This document shows, piece by piece, positions 36,010-44,672 of a stretch of DNA of 64,000 nt. The translations under genes were made by a program, and so were the position numbers. The notes beneath the pieces were generated by a model. It worked only from the letters and a program-made list of their open reading frames with translations, was not told the origin of the DNA and searched no databases. Origin of the DNA: Armatimonadota bacterium (lineage in GTDB: Bacteria; Armatimonadota; Fimbriimonadia; Fimbriimonadales; ATM1). The stretch covers positions 35,493-99,492 of the forward strand of contig JAJPJR010000068.1 of assembly GCA_021324165.1 (NCBI GenBank), given 5' to 3'. The number at the start of each line of letters is the position of its first letter. Positions within the stretch are counted from its first letter, which is position 1.

Positions 36010-36038
36010 AGCATAGGTCACAGGTTTGGGAAAATCAA
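36010..36038 (-). promoter_or_regulatory. Sigma70-type promoter of the dcw operon
   Basis: The minus strand has TTGATT (36038-36033), a 17-base spacer and TATGCT (36015-36010). A start near 36003 gives a leader of about 108 bases before mraZ. It is the best -35/-10 pair in the gap before the 16-gene cluster. Confidence 0.55.
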
Positions 36039-36051
36039 GGGAAAAATTGGA
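36025..36051. repeat. GGGA-type direct repeats overlapping the dcw promoter (possible MraZ boxes)
   Basis: The plus strand carries TTTGGGAAAA, AAGGGAAAAA and TTGGAAA, with GGGA/GGA cores about 10-11 bases apart and straddling the -35. Known MraZ sites are TGGGN repeats spaced by about 10 bases, usually on the mraZ coding strand. Here they lie on the opposite strand, so the assignment is tentative. Confidence 0.35.
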
Positions 36052-36141
36052 AATCGTCCTCCAATTTTCGCTTTTCGTACCGTTTGTCTACGCGAAAACC
36101 GAATAAAAGATAAGAACGTCTACTATCTTCAAGCCAACCGA

Positions 36142-37683
36142 TTACGGCACCGAAGCGCAGCGGAACAGTTGGTACTCGCCGAAATCCTCCCCAACCAACA
36201 CCAAGTCATAACCGTTCGAGCGGAGTTCGCGAAGCACCGACGGGGTCAACCGGTTCCGCCTGGAAAGAACAAAACTTCCCCGCTCGAGCAGAACCTGAAT
36301 CTGCTCCGGCCATTCGATGTCAGTTGGCTGGAAGTCGCAATACCATCGAAGGCTTGGATGCGACGTGGCGAGCGGCTCACCCATTCCGTCCATCCGGTAC
36401 TCCAAAACGGCCTTGGGATGCTCGGCCTTCAAAAACATCGCCACACGATAGATGTCGCCGTGGGTTGATTGCCAATACAACGGCATTCCCGCCGCAAGCA
36501 GCGGGATCCAAAACACGCCAGCCGCTATTGCGGGGGTCAGCCGCCTGATCCGCGGCTCGAACGCCAGGATCGCGCCTCCGGCACCTGCAAGCCAAACGCC
36601 GAAGGCGATCCAGCCTCCCACCGGCCAGGCACGGAGCAGCCAAGCCGATGCCGCAGCCGACACTCCAAGAGCGGCAAGCACCCAGCCCTGCCATGCCCCG
36701 CTTCCCGCTTGGCGCTTGGACGCCGCAGCGGCTGCCAGCACCCCAAGCGGTACGATCGCGGGGGCCACATAGTGCGGAAGTTTGCTCCCCGCCGCAGAAA
36801 ACAAAACGAAGATCACGCCGCTCCATGCCCAAAGCATTTTTTCCAAATCGGTTTTTTGATTTCGAATCGAACAGAACAAAGAAGGAACCCACGGCCAAAG
36901 CGCCAGGATGAGCACCGGGATGTAATAGAAAAACGGTCCGGGATGGGCTTCGTCGCCCCCTGCGAACCGAGCCAGATTCTGCTTCAAAACAAACTCGCGG
37001 AAAAACTGTGGGCCCTCGCGAATCGCAATCGGAAGATACCAGATGGAAACGACCGCCACAAACGCGATGACGAAAGCGATCCATCCGCGCTTCATTCCGT
37101 AACGAACGTCTGCGCATCCAAACCAGATACACGCAGCAATCACAGCAAACGCAACGACCACAAACGGCCCTTTCGCGAGCATCGCCAATCCAAGCGAACA
37201 TCCCGCGACCGTCCGCCACCACAAGCTTCCGCTTAGCGAAATCCAAAACGCAAAAAGCGACAGCGTGAAAAACAGAAGCAGCGGTGCATCGGGCATGAAC
37301 AGTCGTCCGACCCCCGAAACCAAAGGACAGAACGCCGCCGCAAGCATCGCAGCTGCGGCGGTTTTGTCATCATAAAACCTGCGGACAAACGCCGCGATCA
37401 CCGCCAAAAGTCCCACAAAGCAGACCGCCGGAAAAAGCCTCAGCGCCGCCACGCCTGGGACTCCAACCTCGGATGCCGCCAGCGCCCCCCAATACATCAA
37501 AATCGGCTTCTCGAGGAAAGGTTTTCCGCCAAAAGTTGGAATAATCCATTCATGATTTCGCTGCATCTCGCGCAGGCTGGCGGCGTAGATCCCCTCATCC
37601 AGATCGAACAGTCCGTACGTCCAGAACCCGGCGATGGGAAGGACGGCCGCCGCCCACGCGAGAATCCAGCCGAGCCGACTCAC
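36142..37683 (-). CDS. ArnT-like membrane glycosyltransferase (PMT_2 family)
   Basis: This 513-residue polytopic GT-C enzyme resembles ArnT and PMT_2 proteins that move a sugar from a polyprenyl-phosphate carrier to lipid or protein. The first extracytoplasmic loop has the expected acidic motif FDLDEGIYAASLREM and then GKPFLEKPILMYW. MPDAPLLLFFTLSLFAFW and about a dozen hydrophobic segments follow, with a small soluble C-terminal part. The acceptor is not predictable. It starts at GTG 37683, overlapping the creatininase stop by four bases. Confidence 0.82.
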   Translation of the reverse strand: MSRLGWILAWAAAVLPIAGFWTYGLFDLDEGIYAASLREMQRNHEWIIPTFGGKPFLEKPILMYWGALAASEVGVPGVAALRLFPAVCFVGLLAVIAAFVRRFYDDKTAAAAMLAAAFCPLVSGVGRLFMPDAPLLLFFTLSLFAFWISLSGSLWWRTVAGCSLGLAMLAKGPFVVVAFAVIAACIWFGCADVRYGMKRGWIAFVIAFVAVVSIWYLPIAIREGPQFFREFVLKQNLARFAGGDEAHPGPFFYYIPVLILALWPWVPSLFCSIRNQKTDLEKMLWAWSGVIFVLFSAAGSKLPHYVAPAIVPLGVLAAAAASKRQAGSGAWQGWVLAALGVSAAASAWLLRAWPVGGWIAFGVWLAGAGGAILAFEPRIRRLTPAIAAGVFWIPLLAAGMPLYWQSTHGDIYRVAMFLKAEHPKAVLEYRMDGMGEPLATSHPSLRWYCDFQPTDIEWPEQIQVLLERGSFVLSRRNRLTPSVLRELRSNGYDLVLVGEDFGEYQLFRCASVP

Positions 37684-38447
37684 GGTGTTTTGATAACCGA
37701 CTGCATGAAATACCCGGCGTGGATGTGATCAATCGCTTCGGCGGTTTTCTGCAGTGCTGCATCCAACAAAAGTCGTCCTTTTTCGGCCGTCGCGAGTGTG
37801 GCGTATCCGAGGGAGCCTTCTTCGGTGAGTTCATCAAACGGCTGAATGTAGTTGAGTCCATTCGGCGCCGCAGGCTGCATTTCAAGAACGTCGTCGCGGA
37901 GCGCCTGTCTGCGCACCAGCGAAGGCGCGGCGTGCAGCATCATCGAGGCTTCGGCTTCGCACGCGTGGCGGATATGTTTGAATGGCCCTTGCATGGTGGA
38001 TTCGAGCAGTTGAGGCGGAATCAGCGCGAAGTATCCACAATGCGCGAACGTAAGGTTTGGGTGCTTGACTTTCAGTTCGCGCAGCGCAATTCCGTTCGGT
38101 TCGGTGTTGCCCCCGTGACCATTCAGCACAAACATCTTTCTAAATCCGTGATGGATTGCGGATTTGATGATTTCGGTGAGCACGGCGATGTACGTTTGTG
38201 TCGAGGCGGTGGCGGTGCCGGCCATCGCCATATGATGCGAACTGCATCCGAGCCACACGCCGGGATACAGAAGCGTGATCTCGGGGCGGAGGCGTTCGGC
38301 TCCCGCCGCCACGAAGGTCGAAAGAATCGTGTCGGTAAGGAGCGGCAGGTGCGGGCCGTGCTGCTCCAGACTTCCGGTGGGAATCAGGCAGACGGCTTCC
38401 CGGCTGAAATCCCGGACTTGTTGCCAGGATGCTTCGGCAAGAATCAT
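37680..38447 (-). CDS. Creatininase-family metal-dependent amidohydrolase
   Basis: The 255-residue product has the family fingerprints: LIPTGSLEQHGPHLPLLTD near 21-39 (metal ligands Glu28, His30, Asp39), VLNGHGGNTEPN and HACEAEASMML. Besides creatininase, the family contains mycofactocin MftE and FAPy deformylases. No mycofactocin genes are nearby, so the substrate is open. I chose the ATG at 38447 because a TATCCT element ends six bases before it and the usual domain starts there; the frame is open to 38486. It is translationally coupled to the glycosyltransferase. Confidence 0.85.
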   Translation of the reverse strand: MILAEASWQQVRDFSREAVCLIPTGSLEQHGPHLPLLTDTILSTFVAAGAERLRPEITLLYPGVWLGCSSHHMAMAGTATASTQTYIAVLTEIIKSAIHHGFRKMFVLNGHGGNTEPNGIALRELKVKHPNLTFAHCGYFALIPPQLLESTMQGPFKHIRHACEAEASMMLHAAPSLVRRQALRDDVLEMQPAAPNGLNYIQPFDELTEEGSLGYATLATAEKGRLLLDAALQKTAEAIDHIHAGYFMQSVIKTP

Positions 38448-38453
38448 TGGCCG

Positions 38454-38459
38454 AGGATA
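38454..38459 (-). promoter_or_regulatory. -10 element of the creatininase-glycosyltransferase operon
   Basis: TATCCT on the minus strand ends six bases before the ATG at 38447. That places the transcription start at the start codon. There is no Shine-Dalgarno, so the mRNA is probably leaderless. Confidence 0.5.
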
Positions 38460-38520
38460 CTTGGGCGCCGCCCCCGCGTTTCCCATCGGCGCACGGATGC
38501 CGCATAATTTATCGTCACAG

Positions 38521-38548
38521 GGAACGGACGGGGTGGGTCATCCGTTCC
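38521..38548 (+). promoter_or_regulatory. Hairpin in the moxR leader
   Basis: GGAACGGA and TCCGTTCC form an 8-bp stem around a 12-base loop, about 26 bases before the TTG start of moxR. It is followed by TTATTCGTT, not a clean T-tract. It could be a weak attenuator or a stabilising leader structure. Confidence 0.35.
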
Positions 38549-38574
38549 TTATTCGTTCAAAAAGAGGGAAAAGT

Positions 38575-39525
38575 TTGGAAGTTGGACAAATCGCCCAGAA
38601 AGCCGAGACGATCGTCCGGCAGATTGAGAATGTGATCATCGGCAAGCGGAGCGTGATCGAGAAGGCGGTCATCACGCTGCTTTGCAACGGGCACCTGCTG
38701 CTGGAAGATGTTCCCGGAGTAGGAAAAACGATGCTCGCCAAGTCAATCGCCAAAAGCATCGGCGGCGAGTTTCGTCGGATTCAGTTCACGCCTGACCTTC
38801 TGCCCAGCGACATTACCGGCTCGAGCGTTTTCAACCAGAAAACGATGGAGTTTGAGTTTCGTGCCGGGCCGATTTTTGGAAACGTTGTGCTGGCCGATGA
38901 AATCAACCGCGCGACTCCGAAAACGCAGGCTGCGCTGCTCGAGGCGATGGAAGAACGCCAAGTCACAACCGACGGCATCACGCACTCGCTGCCCGAGCCT
39001 TTTTTTGTTGTGGCCACGCAAAACAACGTGGAGCTGACCGGCACATATCCCCTTCCCGAAGCCCAACTCGATCGGTTCTTTTCGCGGCTGACGCTGGGAT
39101 ATCCCGACAAAACGGCCGAGTCGGAAGTGCTGTTCACGCAGGTGCATTCGCATCCGATCGAAACGTTGCAGCAGGCAACGACGCCCGAAGAACTTCGCGC
39201 GCTCCAGCTTGCGGTGCGCCAGGTGAAAGTTGCGAAGCAGATTCGCGAATACATCGTGGAGATTGTCGCCGAAACGCGCACGGCGAATCAGATCGTGTTG
39301 GGCGCATCGCCCCGCGGCTCGCTGCTTTTGATGCTTGCATCGCAGGCGCACGCCGCGGTGAACGGCGCCGATTTCGTAAGTCCCGATGATGTGAAAGCGA
39401 TGGCCGCGGCCGTTTTGGGTCACCGCATCATTCCAAGGGCGGATTTGAAAACGCGCGGTGTGAGCGCCGAAGAGTTGATCGAAGACATCGTAAGTTCGGT
39501 GCGCGTTCCGGTGTCGGTTGCATGA
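38575..39525 (+). CDS. MoxR-family AAA+ ATPase
   Basis: MoxR ATPases act as chaperone-like factors, often with the DUF58 and transglutaminase proteins encoded beside them. The 316-residue length is typical when starting at TTG 38575, which has GAGGG six bases upstream. The Walker A is DVPGVGKT (45-52), Walker B VVLADEINRA, sensor 1 ATQNN and the family run GTYPLPEAQLDRF. The C-terminal lid contains GASPRGSLLLM and the DV..V..D element. The open frame runs further upstream to 38275, into the divergent gene, but has no family similarity. Confidence 0.93.
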   Translation: MEVGQIAQKAETIVRQIENVIIGKRSVIEKAVITLLCNGHLLLEDVPGVGKTMLAKSIAKSIGGEFRRIQFTPDLLPSDITGSSVFNQKTMEFEFRAGPIFGNVVLADEINRATPKTQAALLEAMEERQVTTDGITHSLPEPFFVVATQNNVELTGTYPLPEAQLDRFFSRLTLGYPDKTAESEVLFTQVHSHPIETLQQATTPEELRALQLAVRQVKVAKQIREYIVEIVAETRTANQIVLGASPRGSLLLMLASQAHAAVNGADFVSPDDVKAMAAAVLGHRIIPRADLKTRGVSAEELIEDIVSSVRVPVSVA

Positions 39526-40739
39526 CGCAGCGCTACACACTTCTTACATTAACTGTCGCGGCGCTCTTTCTGATGATCGTGGGAGTGCTGACCCGCGGTC
39601 AGCAGCTGTTCTACATGAGCACCGTGCTGATCGTAACCCTTCTGATGATGCGATTTCAGGCGGAGTTGGCTGTGCGCGGATTGAGGTTTGCGCGTTCGGC
39701 GCCGAAAGTGATTGTGGCTGGAGAGCTGGTCAGCATCAAAATCCGCGTTTGGTCGTTATGGAAAATCCGCAGGCCGCTGCTGCTGATTTCCGATGTTATC
39801 CCGCCGCGGATGGCACGCAGTTTGGACGTGCGGCCCGTTCCGGTTGCGCCCAGTTTCGAGGAAGCGGTGGAAACGCGGTACGACTTTCGCGCGACAAAGC
39901 GCGGATGCTATCGCTGGTCGAAAATTATGGTGCGGAGCACCGACTCGATGGGGATTGTGCATGTGAACCGCACCTATGAAGCCGACCCGATCGAGATCGT
40001 GGTGCATCCGAGCAGAATTCCGTTGGGCGTTGATCTTGCCACGCTCAGCGGATGGGGCGCGAATCAGGCCGATGAAGGCAAAAACCGCGGCTCTGGTATG
40101 AGCACCCAAGGCGTGCGCGAATTTGCTGCCGGCGATTCGCTGCGGCATGTGCATTGGCGCAGCACCGCGAAGACCGGAACGCTTCAAGTCAAGGAGTTCG
40201 AAACCGGATTCAACACGAATCTCATGATTCTTCCTCAACTCACATCGGGCACGGCATTCGGCGAAGATGACCAGTCCACGCTGGAAGCCATGTGCGGGCA
40301 CGCCGCATACATCAGCGACATCATGCTCGGCCGTGGAAGCGCGGTTGAATTCCCGAACTTGGAAACCGATCGGCAGCCGGCGCATTCCGCCGATGCGCGA
40401 TATAAACAGATTTGCGACGCTTTGGCCCGGGCGGAATGCGATCATCAACATCTGTTTGCCGACGAAATCGCGACCGCCTCGAAGACAGCCTCGGCATTCA
40501 ACACCTTCGTGCTGATGATTACGGTTGCCGAACCCGGGCTTGCCGAGGCGATCGTTACGCTTTCCCATCGTTCAAGCGTTCTGGTATTGGTTTACGATGT
40601 GCGCTCGTTCGTCGGCCCGAACGAAAAACTTCCCTATCTTGCGGCAACCGATGCCGATTTCATCTCGGCAATATCAAGAAAAGGCGTGCGCGTAAAAATC
40701 GTCACGAATCCGTTCATTACCGATGAGAAAGCGGCTTAG
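39522..40739 (+). CDS. DUF58 domain membrane protein
   Basis: This 405-residue protein has two N-terminal hydrophobic helices (about 6-45), a beta-rich region and a DUF58 core. The core signature is GVREFAAGDSLRHVHWRSTAKTG near 190-215, followed by a vWA-like tail. DUF58 proteins regularly pair with MoxR ATPases and are suspected clients of them. The ATG overlaps the moxR stop by four bases. Confidence 0.9.
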   Translation: MTQRYTLLTLTVAALFLMIVGVLTRGQQLFYMSTVLIVTLLMMRFQAELAVRGLRFARSAPKVIVAGELVSIKIRVWSLWKIRRPLLLISDVIPPRMARSLDVRPVPVAPSFEEAVETRYDFRATKRGCYRWSKIMVRSTDSMGIVHVNRTYEADPIEIVVHPSRIPLGVDLATLSGWGANQADEGKNRGSGMSTQGVREFAAGDSLRHVHWRSTAKTGTLQVKEFETGFNTNLMILPQLTSGTAFGEDDQSTLEAMCGHAAYISDIMLGRGSAVEFPNLETDRQPAHSADARYKQICDALARAECDHQHLFADEIATASKTASAFNTFVLMITVAEPGLAEAIVTLSHRSSVLVLVYDVRSFVGPNEKLPYLAATDADFISAISRKGVRVKIVTNPFITDEKAA

Positions 40740-42810
40740 CGCATCCGAACAACTGCAGCTGCTCGAAGCGAGCGGCCTCGATTACGTTGTGCTGGCGATC
40801 GCCTGTTTCGTGGCGATCTTTCGATCGGGCGATTCGTTGCAGATGCGCGCCGTGGGTCTGGTGCTCGGAACGATGTGCGTGGTCGGTTTGTTCGTTAGTT
40901 TTGCGTTTCGCCGGATGATGAAGAACAAAAGCATATTGCGATACGCTTCGTATCCACAAATCGCCATGGCTGTGCTCATCGCGGTGAACATCATGAACCT
41001 GAACAGTTTGCTGCCGGGCGAAGGGTTCCCGTTTCAACTGCTGAACACGGCCTACCTTACGTTTCTGCTCGTCGGATGCAGTTTTTTCATCTGGACGGAC
41101 GGTGCAATGTTCTTTATGCTTGTGCCGGGGCTTGCGCTTTTCGGAATTCTGAGTTGGCTGGAAACCAGCAACTGGTTTGAGTTTTGGCTGGTGGTGTTCA
41201 TGGGGAGCGTTGCCGTGCTTCTAACCCGCCTGCACACAAGAGTGATGGTCGCAACGGCGTTCGCTGCCGGCGAAACTGACATCTACAAACTCAGAAACAG
41301 TTCGTGGCGTTCGATGGCAGGACCTACGCTGGCCATCTCGTCGGTGGTCGCAATCGCGCTCGCTTCTGTGGTGATTTCGCCAACGGTTGGAAACACCATC
41401 CGCAACGTTTTGGGAAACCCTGATTTGCGATTGACCATCCGCCCACCCACCAGCGCAACCGGAGCGTCAACGCAGCGGTACGATCAGACGATCGGAAACG
41501 GACCAGCAACCGCATCAAACTTTCCGCTTTTGCGGGTTCGCACCGCTCCGGGAATCAACCTAATTCGGCGCAAACATTACATCGCCTATCGCGGACAGGG
41601 TTGGATCGCTCCCGACGATCGGCAGACTGTTCAGTTGGAGCCCGCCGCATCGCCGCCGGAGTCGAATCTGCCCTATGCGAAAACTTACTTGATTGATCTG
41701 CCCGTGCAGCTAAAAAACCCACGAACGGTGACGACCACTGTGGAAACGATCAACCGTCCGCAGCTCAGTGTTCCGGTGCCGGGATATGCCACGCGCGTGG
41801 AATATGACGGCGGTGTGCGCGTTTCGGCAAGAGAGATTCTTGTTGATGACAGCCTTCCCGTCGGCAAAACTTTTTGGTGCAAATCCGAAGTGGTGCAGCC
41901 CACTCCCGATGAACTGCGAGCGGTGAAAAACCCCGATCGCGAGCAGACCAAAAATGAACTTCAACAAGCCGATAACGGCTCTTGGGATCGGCGCGTGATT
42001 ACGCTGGCGAACAGCGTCGCGCAGAAGTATGACAACGACTATGACAAAGTGCAAGCCTTGATGCGTGAAATCGCAAGCCGCTGCAGATATAACTTAAAGG
42101 CCGACAGAATCTCCGGCGACGGGGATCGCGTCGCTGCGTTCCTGTTCGAAACGCACGAGGGCTACTGCGATCTTTTTGCGAGCGCGCTTGCGGTGATGTG
42201 CCGAACCCAAGGCATTCAGGCACGCATGGTTGTGGGGTTCCGGCTCGATCCGGAAAGCAAAGAGGGAGGCAGTTTTATCGTGCGCGATCGGCACGCTCAC
42301 GCGTGGACGGAGGTTTACTTCGAGGGCTACGGAATGGTGCCGTTCGATCCCACCGAACTTGCCGACGCTGTGCCCGGTGCCGGAGTCGGCTCAACTCTGG
42401 GTGACGACGAGGGGTTTTTGACGGCGCGCAACGCGCTGATTCTTGGGTTTGTGGTGGTGGGAGTTCTTGCTGCGGTCTTTGTTGCCGCCCAGATCATCGG
42501 TTGGATGAAAAGTTCGCGAAGGCTTCCTCATGGATTGAAAGAGTTGCGTTCGGCTTTTGAAATGTTTATGAAAAGCTTGAAGCCTGCTGTGGGAAGGCCG
42601 CGGCTTTCGACCGAAACTGTCCGCGAATACGTCCGGCAGTTCCGTCCCTCCGAAGAGTTGAGCTCAGCGGCCTCGGTCATCTGCTCCCGATTCGAGAGGC
42701 TGTTTTATTCTGGAGAAGATTTCGACAAAACCGAGGTAGATTCGCTGCGTTCCGCGGTGCAGCAGTTCTCGCGAACGTCTCGAACTCGTGTCAACAGATC
42801 AACTGGATAA
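40723..42810 (+). CDS. TgpA/DUF3488-type transmembrane transglutaminase-like protein
   Basis: The 695-residue protein has about six N-terminal hydrophobic helices (to about residue 220). An extracytoplasmic transglutaminase-like domain follows, then one more helix near 570 and a cytoplasmic tail. The catalytic triad appears intact: C482 in EGYCDLFASALAVM, a His in RDRHAHAWTEV (H526) and D542 in VPFDPTE. TgpA-like proteins accompany MoxR and DUF58 in an envelope-linked operon whose substrate is unknown. The start overlaps the DUF58 gene by 17 bases. Confidence 0.9.
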   Translation: MRKRLSASEQLQLLEASGLDYVVLAIACFVAIFRSGDSLQMRAVGLVLGTMCVVGLFVSFAFRRMMKNKSILRYASYPQIAMAVLIAVNIMNLNSLLPGEGFPFQLLNTAYLTFLLVGCSFFIWTDGAMFFMLVPGLALFGILSWLETSNWFEFWLVVFMGSVAVLLTRLHTRVMVATAFAAGETDIYKLRNSSWRSMAGPTLAISSVVAIALASVVISPTVGNTIRNVLGNPDLRLTIRPPTSATGASTQRYDQTIGNGPATASNFPLLRVRTAPGINLIRRKHYIAYRGQGWIAPDDRQTVQLEPAASPPESNLPYAKTYLIDLPVQLKNPRTVTTTVETINRPQLSVPVPGYATRVEYDGGVRVSAREILVDDSLPVGKTFWCKSEVVQPTPDELRAVKNPDREQTKNELQQADNGSWDRRVITLANSVAQKYDNDYDKVQALMREIASRCRYNLKADRISGDGDRVAAFLFETHEGYCDLFASALAVMCRTQGIQARMVVGFRLDPESKEGGSFIVRDRHAHAWTEVYFEGYGMVPFDPTELADAVPGAGVGSTLGDDEGFLTARNALILGFVVVGVLAAVFVAAQIIGWMKSSRRLPHGLKELRSAFEMFMKSLKPAVGRPRLSTETVREYVRQFRPSEELSSAASVICSRFERLFYSGEDFDKTEVDSLRSAVQQFSRTSRTRVNRSTG

Positions 42811-43834
42811 AGCGTACGTTTTGGTCGGCGGCGAGCCGTCAATTCTGAAAGAACGCCTTGCGGAGACGCTGAACGCGCGGGGCATTGAACCAGGTTCGAG
42901 TTTCGATTACAACGAATACGACGCCGCCGAAGCGGACATTCAGTCGGTCATGGTGTCGGCGCTGACCCCGCCTTTTCTTTCTGATGCTCGAGCGACCGTT
43001 CTTCGCCGGGCTGATAGGCTTTCAGATTCCGAAGCGGCGGCGCTGATCGAAACGGTTTCGAAACTGCCAAACGGCGCACTGTTCATTCTGGTGTTCGAAT
43101 CGGGCGAAAAAGCCACCTCAACACGCAAAGATCTGATCGCCGCAGTGAAAGAGTGCGGCAGATTCGTGGACTGCTCCGCTCCGAAATCAGCCCAAATCGC
43201 CAAAGTCTTGCAGGAGAAAACTGCGCGAGAAGGCTACACCGCCGAATCTGGTGCGATTGAAAAACTCGTGCAGCTGGTGGAGGGAGAGTATGGCGATGCC
43301 GTGATGGAACTCGATAAACTTTTCGCGCTCTGCTTTGAATCGAAGCAGATATCGGCCGCGCAGGTGGAGGCGTCGGTGAAAGAAAGCCGAACTTGGCGGG
43401 TGTTCGAGCTTTTGGATGCGGTGGCTGTCGGCGATTTGGGCCGCGCTCTTTCGAATTGGAAACTGCTCGAAAGATCGTCCGGAAAATTCATGGATTCGGT
43501 AACGCGCGAGCTGTTTCCTCAGATTTCGCGTCAATTGCGCCTGTTGTGGCAGGCCAAGGCGCTGCAAGAGGCAAAGATTTCGATCTCCCACCCTGATGCC
43601 GCCATGTTCTGCCCAGAAAAGCACAGCCTGATCAGCCAATACGAACGTTCGGAATGGGCGGCAAACAAAATCATGCGGATGGCGCACTCGCTGTCGTTTG
43701 ATAGGATCGGCAGGATGATGCGCTGCTTGGTGGAAGCCGATTTGAGACTGAAAGGACAGATGTCGGCGGCAAATGAAAACGAATCCATCGAGCGGATGCT
43801 GGCCGAGATGTGCGCGACGGCCTCGAACCGATAA
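42788..43834 (+). CDS. holA: DNA polymerase III delta subunit
   Basis: HolA is the clamp-loader delta subunit that opens the beta clamp. The 348-residue product has the family pattern: YVLVGGEPSILKERLAETL at the start, LFILVFESGEKATSTRKDL in the middle, and VEASVKESRTWRVFELLDAV..G.L..ALSNWKLL toward the C-terminal collar. It starts at GTG 42788, overlapping the transglutaminase gene by 23 bases. The function is unrelated to the upstream genes. Confidence 0.9.
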   Translation: MSTDQLDKAYVLVGGEPSILKERLAETLNARGIEPGSSFDYNEYDAAEADIQSVMVSALTPPFLSDARATVLRRADRLSDSEAAALIETVSKLPNGALFILVFESGEKATSTRKDLIAAVKECGRFVDCSAPKSAQIAKVLQEKTAREGYTAESGAIEKLVQLVEGEYGDAVMELDKLFALCFESKQISAAQVEASVKESRTWRVFELLDAVAVGDLGRALSNWKLLERSSGKFMDSVTRELFPQISRQLRLLWQAKALQEAKISISHPDAAMFCPEKHSLISQYERSEWAANKIMRMAHSLSFDRIGRMMRCLVEADLRLKGQMSAANENESIERMLAEMCATASNR

Positions 43835-43874
43835 CGGGTAAACTGACACCTATTCCAATGACCATGGAGGGTTT

Positions 43875-44672
43875 GTGGCGGTAACCCCACAACGCCGATC
43901 GCAGGACAAGCGCACTTTTCGTACCGATGCTTGGTGGATTCAGCCAGCGGTTGTTGCCGTGGTGTTCACGGCTTTCGTGGTTTATGCCACGTTCAGGACT
44001 TTCGAGAACAACTACTATTCGGCGCCGATTCACCTCAGCGACCTTTATCAAGCCGGGCAGGTGGGCGACCTTCTCAGCCCGCTGTATTCCCCGCTGATTC
44101 CGATTGATTGGAAGATCTGGGGTTACCACGTTTCCCCAGCAATTCTCATCTTGGTTTTTCCGCTGAGTTTTCGGCTCACGTGCTACTACTATCGCAAAGC
44201 GTATTACCGCTCGTACTTTCTCACTCCGCCGGCTTGCGCAGTCCGCGGTCTGGGAGGCAGCGCGTATACGGGCGAAAGAAAGTTTCCGTTTATTTTGCAA
44301 AACCTGCACCGGTTCACATGGTATTTCGCGGCGATCTTCATCGTGATTTTGGCGATAGATGTGATCAGATCCATGATGTATCACGGCGGCGGATGGGGCG
44401 TCAGCGTGGGAACGCTGGTGCTTTTGCTCAACGTGATTCTGCTGGGTGCCTACACATTTGGGTGCCATTCGTGCAGGCATTTTTGCGGCGGGTGCGTGAA
44501 CAGTTTCAGCAAGCACAAAGGCCTGTACGGATTGTGGCGCAAAGTAACTTATCTAAATGAACGGCATCAGCTGTTCGCGTGGAGTTCGCTGGTTTGGGTG
44601 TCGCTCACCGATCTGTATGTGCGCACGGTAACGTCGGGGGCGATTGCCGATCACGTGTTTTTTAGGTTCTAA
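43875..44672 (+). CDS. Succinate dehydrogenase membrane anchor, mycobacterial Sdh1 type
   Basis: This 265-residue protein has about five hydrophobic helices. TDAWWIQPAVVAVVFTAFVVYATFR, YYYRKAYYRSYFLTPPACAVRG and GCHSCRHFCGG (from residue 196) closely recall the anchor of mycobacterial Sdh1. In that enzyme this subunit holds a membrane-embedded Rieske-type FeS cluster instead of haem. C197, H198, C200 and H202 are candidate ligands. GGAGG (43866-43870) precedes the GTG start. Its TAA overlaps the ATG of the flavoprotein gene, which fixes it in the operon. Confidence 0.82.
   Translation: MAVTPQRRSQDKRTFRTDAWWIQPAVVAVVFTAFVVYATFRTFENNYYSAPIHLSDLYQAGQVGDLLSPLYSPLIPIDWKIWGYHVSPAILILVFPLSFRLTCYYYRKAYYRSYFLTPPACAVRGLGGSAYTGERKFPFILQNLHRFTWYFAAIFIVILAIDVIRSMMYHGGGWGVSVGTLVLLLNVILLGAYTFGCHSCRHFCGGCVNSFSKHKGLYGLWRKVTYLNERHQLFAWSSLVWVSLTDLYVRTVTSGAIADHVFFRF

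Noticed and set aside
37680..38447. Mycofactocin creatininase MftE
   Set aside because: Family membership fits, but no mycofactocin precursor, radical SAM or glycosyltransferase MftF gene is nearby.
38521..38560. Intrinsic terminator before moxR
   Set aside because: The stem is good but the T-tract is broken (TTATTCGTT) and no upstream plus-strand gene needs it; kept only as a leader hairpin.
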